Under the pieces are notes generated by a model, which saw only the letters and a list, made by a program, of their open reading frames with translations, searched no databases and was not told where the DNA came from. The position numbers and the translations under genes are program-made. This document shows positions 5,132 to 8,291 of a DNA stretch of 8,291 bases, piece by piece (the stretch's first letter is position 1; every line of letters starts with the position of its first letter). The stretch covers positions 1-8,291 of the forward strand of contig DASWJX010000081.1 in assembly GCA_036396915.1 (NCBI GenBank), given 5' to 3'. This stretch comes from BM509 sp036396915. GTDB taxonomy: Bacteria; Desulfobacterota; Desulfuromonadia; Desulfuromonadales; Geopsychrobacteraceae.

Positions 5132-6502
5132 TTGACACGCACACAACGAAACCCCATCGACCGGATCTGGGATTTTTTCTGTTCCCTCAAGCTGACAATC
5201 ATCACCCTGCTGCTGCTGGCGGTCACCTCGATTATCGGGACGGTCCTGCAGCAGAACGCCAAGCCTGAAGAATATATTCGCGAGTACGGACAGTCGAACT
5301 ACGAACTGTTCACCGCCCTGCAGTTTACCGACATGTATCATTCCGTGTGGTTTGTCGGCATTCTGGGGCTGTTCAGCGTCAACCTGATCTGCTGTTCGAT
5401 CAAAAATTTCCCCCGCGCCTGGAAATTCATAACCACGCCCGCACTGATTGCCGGTGAGGGCACCCTGAACAATTCAGCCAACCGGGCCGAATTTTCCAGC
5501 AAGGAAGGTGTTCAGCAGCTCGGCCAACGGCTTGCCGCGGCCCTGGAGAAAGCGTTCGCCAAGCCGACCCTCAGCGAAGAGAACGGCACGCTCCACCTGT
5601 TCGCGCAGAAAGGGATTTACTCCCGTTTCGGCGCCTACATGACCCACCTGTCGATTCTGATCATCATGCTCGGCGCCATCATGGGCACGGTCTGGGGCTA
5701 TAAAGCCTACGTCAATATCGCTGAAGGGACCAGCACCACCCAGATCTGGCCGAACGGCGCCACCCAGCCGCTGGATCTCGGTTTTGAGGTTCGCTGCGAT
5801 GATTTCAGGGTGACCTATTATGAAGGGTCCCAGCGACCGAGAGACTACAAGAGCGACCTGGTTGTCATCGACAACGGCCAGGAAGTGATCAGGAAAACCA
5901 TTGAAGTCAATGACCCTCTGACCTACAAGGGGCTCACCTTCTACCAGTCCAGTTACGGTCCGGCCGGCAATGCCGGGTTCAGGATGCGGGTCACGGTCAG
6001 GGAGAGCGGCGAGGTCCTGAACATCAAGGCCACCCAGGGTCAGCATATCCCGCTGCCCGGCGGCTATGCCTTTGCGGTCAGCGACTACGCCCCCAGCTAC
6101 GATCGCTTCGGCCCGGCGGCCCAGATGCATGTCGATACGCCCGACGGCAAGCATGGTTCGCCGTTCATTGTTCTGCAGCAGTTCCCCCAGTTTGACGAGA
6201 AGCGGGAAGGCGCTTTCAGCTTTGCCCTGATGGGTTATGAAGAGCCGGCCATGTACACCGGCCTGTCGGTGGCCAAGGACCCGGGCGTCTGGGTGGTCTG
6301 GCTCGGTTGCTTCCTGATGGTTTTCGGTTCCTGCGGCGCGTTTTTCTTCTCGCACCGCCGGGTCTGGATCTGCCTGGATGAAGCAAACGGCAAAACCCGG
6401 GTGCGGCTGGCCGCCAGCGCTCACCGCAACCAGCCGGCTTTTGCCACGGCCTTTGACGAAATGAAAAAGACCCTGGCACAAACCATCGAAAACAAATCCT
6501 GA
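5132..6502 (+). CDS. resB: Cytochrome c biogenesis protein ResB (Ccs1), system II
   Basis: ResB is the inner-membrane partner of CcsA in the system II haem-export and cytochrome c synthetase complex. The 456 residues show the family layout: membrane segments at about 18-40, 72-90 and 164-188, a large extracytoplasmic domain (about 190-383), a last membrane segment at about 386-407, and a cytoplasmic tail. Family-typical stretches are CSLKLTIITLLLL near the N-terminus, RFGAYMTHLSI (165-175) with H172 entering the third membrane segment, NDPLTYKGLTFYQSSYG (260-276), and KDPGVWVVWLG (382-392). H172 may be the haem-contacting transmembrane His known from fused CcsBA proteins; that is inference. 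The start is TTG. ccsA follows after 18 bases, forming an operon with a dedicated promoter at 5046. No truncation is apparent. Confidence 0.95.
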   Translation: MTRTQRNPIDRIWDFFCSLKLTIITLLLLAVTSIIGTVLQQNAKPEEYIREYGQSNYELFTALQFTDMYHSVWFVGILGLFSVNLICCSIKNFPRAWKFITTPALIAGEGTLNNSANRAEFSSKEGVQQLGQRLAAALEKAFAKPTLSEENGTLHLFAQKGIYSRFGAYMTHLSILIIMLGAIMGTVWGYKAYVNIAEGTSTTQIWPNGATQPLDLGFEVRCDDFRVTYYEGSQRPRDYKSDLVVIDNGQEVIRKTIEVNDPLTYKGLTFYQSSYGPAGNAGFRMRVTVRESGEVLNIKATQGQHIPLPGGYAFAVSDYAPSYDRFGPAAQMHVDTPDGKHGSPFIVLQQFPQFDEKREGAFSFALMGYEEPAMYTGLSVAKDPGVWVVWLGCFLMVFGSCGAFFFSHRRVWICLDEANGKTRVRLAASAHRNQPAFATAFDEMKKTLAQTIENKS

Positions 6503-6520
6503 TCCTGAGGAGGGATTATC

Positions 6521-7381
6521 ATGAATAGCTCTTTATTCTTCAACCTGACGACCTTCGCCTACTTTGCTTCGATGGTCCTCTATATCGCCTATGTCGCCAC
6601 CCGCAGCAAGCCTGTGGCGCAGATCGCCCGTGTCACGGCGGCAGCCGGCTTTCTGACCAATACCATTGCCATCGGCCTGCGCTGGTACGAGTCCTATCAG
6701 CTGCTCGGCGTCGACGGGCGCGCGCCGCTGACCAACCTGTACGAGTCGGTGGTCTTTTTTGCCTGGTCGATCATCCTCATTTACCTGCTGATCGACCTGA
6801 AATACAAGCAGCCCTCGGTCGGTGCGTTTGTCGTGCCGTTCGCTTTCGCCGGCATGATCTGGGCCCAGTATTCCCTCAGCGACGCCATCGATCCGCTGGT
6901 GCCGGCCCTGCAGAGCAACTGGCTGACCTACCACGTCATCACCTGCTTCCTCGGTTATGCGGCGTTCGCCGTGGCCTGCGGCGTTTCGATCATGTACCTG
7001 ATCAAGATCGGCAAGGAGGAGAAGCATGCCGACGAGTCGCCGATCGGCGGCATTCTCGGCGTCTTCCCCAGCACCAGGGTCCTCGATGATATCAACTACA
7101 AGGCGATCATGATCGGTTTCCCGCTGCTGACCCTCGGCATTGTCACCGGCGCCGCCTGGGCCAACTACGCCTGGGGTACCTACTGGAGCTGGGATCCCAA
7201 GGAGACCTGGAGCCTGATCGTCTGGTTCCTCTATGCCGCTTTCCTGCACGCCCGGATTACCCGCGGCTGGGTCGGCCGCCGCGCCGCCTGGCTGTCGATT
7301 ATCGGTTTTGCCGCAACCATCTTCTGCTACCTGGGTGTCAACCTGGTGCTTTCCGGTCTGCACTCCTACGGCGGCGCCTGA
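6521..7381 (+). CDS. ccsA: Cytochrome c biogenesis protein CcsA (CcsB/ResC), system II haem handling
   Basis: This 286-residue polytopic inner-membrane protein has about eight hydrophobic segments. It carries the haem-binding WWD signature at about 213-230 (W213, W218, W222, W224, D225, W230, in WGTYWSWDPKETW). Three histidines fit haem ligand positions known for this family: H138 in WLTYHVI before the WWD motif, H243 in FLHAR after it, and H281 in GLHSY near the C-terminus. With ResB it moves haem across the membrane and joins it to CXXCH sites of apocytochromes c. AGGAGGG (6508-6514), six bases before the ATG, is a strong ribosome site. The gene sits 18 bases after resB and ends before the hairpin at 7413. 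The length fits stand-alone CcsA proteins rather than the fused CcsBA type. Confidence 0.96.
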   Translation: MNSSLFFNLTTFAYFASMVLYIAYVATRSKPVAQIARVTAAAGFLTNTIAIGLRWYESYQLLGVDGRAPLTNLYESVVFFAWSIILIYLLIDLKYKQPSVGAFVVPFAFAGMIWAQYSLSDAIDPLVPALQSNWLTYHVITCFLGYAAFAVACGVSIMYLIKIGKEEKHADESPIGGILGVFPSTRVLDDINYKAIMIGFPLLTLGIVTGAAWANYAWGTYWSWDPKETWSLIVWFLYAAFLHARITRGWVGRRAAWLSIIGFAATIFCYLGVNLVLSGLHSYGGA

Positions 7382-7412
7382 TCGGGCAGCGCTGCAGGTT
7401 TTCGCAATAACC

Positions 7413-7443
7413 AAGAGGGCGGCCCGTTCGGGTCGCCCTCTTT
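7413..7443 (+). terminator. Hairpin terminator after ccsA
   Basis: A stem of 13 pairs runs from 7413-7425 to 7430-7442 around the loop GTTC, including AGAGGGCG against CGCCCTCT and one G-T pair inside. The U-tract is short (TTT then C), so the strength comes mainly from the very stable stem. It closes the resB-ccsA operon. Confidence 0.75.
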
Positions 7444-7734
7444 CATCTACGAGGTTATCACCCGGACAAAAGTAGATGTCATGCAAGGCCCGCGAGTCCG
7501 GAAAGTAAACACTTATGGTTTGCGGCTCAGAAAATTGGCAAAATGATACCTGGCGTAGAGGGGCAGGAGCAAATGCACAGTTATTATAGGGTGAAAAACC
7601 TCTCGACCCGGTTTAACATATCCGCTGATACTTCAGCTGCAACTGCCCAGGGATCAGCTTTGAGCGTCCAGGCAGGAGGAATTTGTTTGGAAGTGCAAAG
7701 AATACACCCTCTGCACAAATCTTAGGTCCAGATA
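7444..7734 (+). other. Gene-poor, lower-GC leader ahead of ORF B
   Basis: No gene is supported between the ccsA terminator and ORF B. The stretch has a visible drop in GC relative to resB-ccsA. It contains an open 60-codon frame (7543-7725) without a good ribosome site or a recognisable product, in the same frame as ORF B but closed by TAG at 7723-7725. A short inverted repeat, AAACC/GGTTT, lies at 7596-7614. A strong Shine-Dalgarno-like AGGAGGA at 7674-7680 is followed by TTG at 7687, which would give only a 12-residue peptide. No confident promoter hexamer pair was found; TTGCGG (7520-7525), 18 bases, TGATAC (7544-7549) is weak. No known riboswitch core was recognised. Confidence 0.5.
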
Positions 7735-8190
7735 ATGTTGTTACGCTCTCTACATACAAAACGGGCAGCGCGGTTTTTCGTTCTGATCTACCTGTTGCTC
7801 ATTACTGTTACCGGGAATGCGTTTTTCTGGTGTACGGATGCGGAAAGCTCTCCCCATCTGGAATCCAGTCTAAGCGGCAAGTGCTGGATGCCTTGCACTT
7901 CTGAACCAGAAGAACGCCAACGTAACGAACCGACATCCAATCCAGGCGTAGCTTTTTCCTCAGACCTGGGCGACTGCGTTGATTCCCCGGTGTATTCCTC
8001 AGTAATCACTCCCTCAAATCAGCATCGTCCGAAAAGCAAAATCACCGAAACCGGCATCAAAACGGCCAATTCATCCTTCCTCTTGGCTAAAAGCTTGGGT
8101 GCCGTATGCTTGGGAAACCCATCTCTTGCTCGCCAATTACCTCCGCGACAAGCCCTGACCGTCTTGCGCACAGTTGTGCTGCTGCACTAA
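7735..8190 (+). CDS. Small exported Cys-containing protein of unknown function (ORF B)
   Basis: No named family is recognised. The 151-residue product begins with a positively charged n-region (R4, K9, R10, R13) and a hydrophobic core at about 14-26 (FFVLIYLLLITVTG), then AFFWC, a typical Sec signal peptide. Cleavage near residues 29-31 is likely. Cysteines are C33, C50 and C54 (CWMPC), C81 (GDCVDSP) and C125. The middle is Ser/Thr/Pro-rich and polar. The tail is LPPRQALTVLRTVVLLH. Its tail, size and Cys-after-signal layout resemble ORF A at 4582-5028. The ribosome site is weak (AGGT at 7724-7727, seven bases before the ATG). Sampled stretches are about 50% GC, against 60% or more in ccsA, suggesting a different history or weak selection. 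It is probably a real gene, but its expression signals are poor. Confidence 0.6.
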   Translation: MLLRSLHTKRAARFFVLIYLLLITVTGNAFFWCTDAESSPHLESSLSGKCWMPCTSEPEERQRNEPTSNPGVAFSSDLGDCVDSPVYSSVITPSNQHRPKSKITETGIKTANSSFLLAKSLGAVCLGNPSLARQLPPRQALTVLRTVVLLH

Positions 8191-8291
8191 ATCTCTTCAA
8201 TAGATTTCCCCCCTGCAGTTAAAACATCGGTAAAAAAATTTCTTAATCAGGTTTATGGTAAAATCCCAGCGGCGCCGTCAGGGTCTATTTT
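8191..8291. other. AT-rich intergenic tail, no gene seen
   Basis: After the ORF B stop there is a short AT-rich inverted repeat, AAATCT/AGATTT (8189-8207, loop of seven), without a T-run. An A/T-rich stretch with TAAAAT (8259-8264) follows and could be a -10 element for a gene beyond the window, but no good -35 lies at the right distance. No coding sequence is supported. Confidence 0.4.

Noticed and set aside
5474..7486. Long minus-strand open frames opposite resB (5474-6481) and ccsA (6533-7486)
   Set aside because: The plus-strand frames carry unmistakable ResB and CcsA signatures with ribosome sites. The antisense translations are compositional shadows.
7543..7725. A 60-codon frame upstream of ORF B, possibly joined to it by readthrough of TAG
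   Set aside because: There is no ribosome site at its ATG, the product is not recognisable, and ORF B already has a complete signal peptide from its own ATG, so amber readthrough is unnecessary.
7444..7734. A riboswitch or structured RNA in the ORF B leader
   Set aside because: No core of a class I know (cyclic-di-GMP, cobalamin and others) could be recognised, and the only clear pairing is a 5-bp stem at 7596-7614.
4582..8190. Haem-binding CXXCH sites in ORF A or ORF B, which would make them cytochromes
   Set aside because: Neither protein contains CXXCH. The Cys spacing is CxxxC or wider.

Overview
The window looks like chromosomal DNA from a GC-rich (about 60%), Gram-negative bacterium. 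The best guess is a Desulfuromonadia member (Geobacter/Desulfuromonas/Pelobacter-like). The hints are a two-gene system II cytochrome c maturation pair (separate resB and ccsA), a haem-synthesis protoporphyrinogen oxidase close by, and a stand-alone CbpA-type DnaJ. The taxonomic call is inference from gene content; no rRNA or tRNA gene is present to anchor it.

Layout: (1) 1-744, minus strand: 5' part of dapF (diaminopimelate epimerase), cut by the window edge. (2) 745-843: a short divergent promoter region in which candidate -10 elements for the two directions overlap. (3) 844-1670, plus strand: a two-gene unit made of a Trp-rich 70-residue protein of unknown function and a metallo-beta-lactamase-fold hydrolase (glyoxalase II/persulfide dioxygenase-like), overlapping by 7 bases and closed by a hairpin terminator at 1760-1793. 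(4) 1864-3273, minus strand: hemG/hemY-type FAD protoporphyrinogen oxidase, convergent with unit 3. (5) 3564-4442, plus strand: a CbpA-like DnaJ with a strong sigma70-type promoter. (6) 4582-5028, plus strand: a small exported Cys-containing protein of unknown function ('ORF A') with a TTG start. (7) 5132-7381, plus strand: resB and ccsA, with their own strong promoter and a hairpin terminator at 7413-7443. (8) 7382-8291: a lower-GC tail with a long gene-poor leader and a second small exported Cys-containing protein ('ORF B', 7735-8190).

How the genes fit together: ResB and CcsA form the membrane complex that carries haem outward and attaches it to apocytochromes c. HemG makes the protoporphyrin IX from which that haem derives. 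The window therefore has a haem/cytochrome theme next to housekeeping genes (dapF, the DnaJ co-chaperone, the MBL hydrolase).

The least explained element is the pair ORF A and ORF B, which bracket resB-ccsA. They are nearly the same size (148 and 151 residues). Both have an N-terminal signal-like segment, several cysteines after it, a Ser/Pro-rich middle and a similar tail (LR...VLL plus one polar residue). I cannot assign them a function. They are the best candidates here for something undescribed, but nothing in the window amounts to a clear new multi-gene system.
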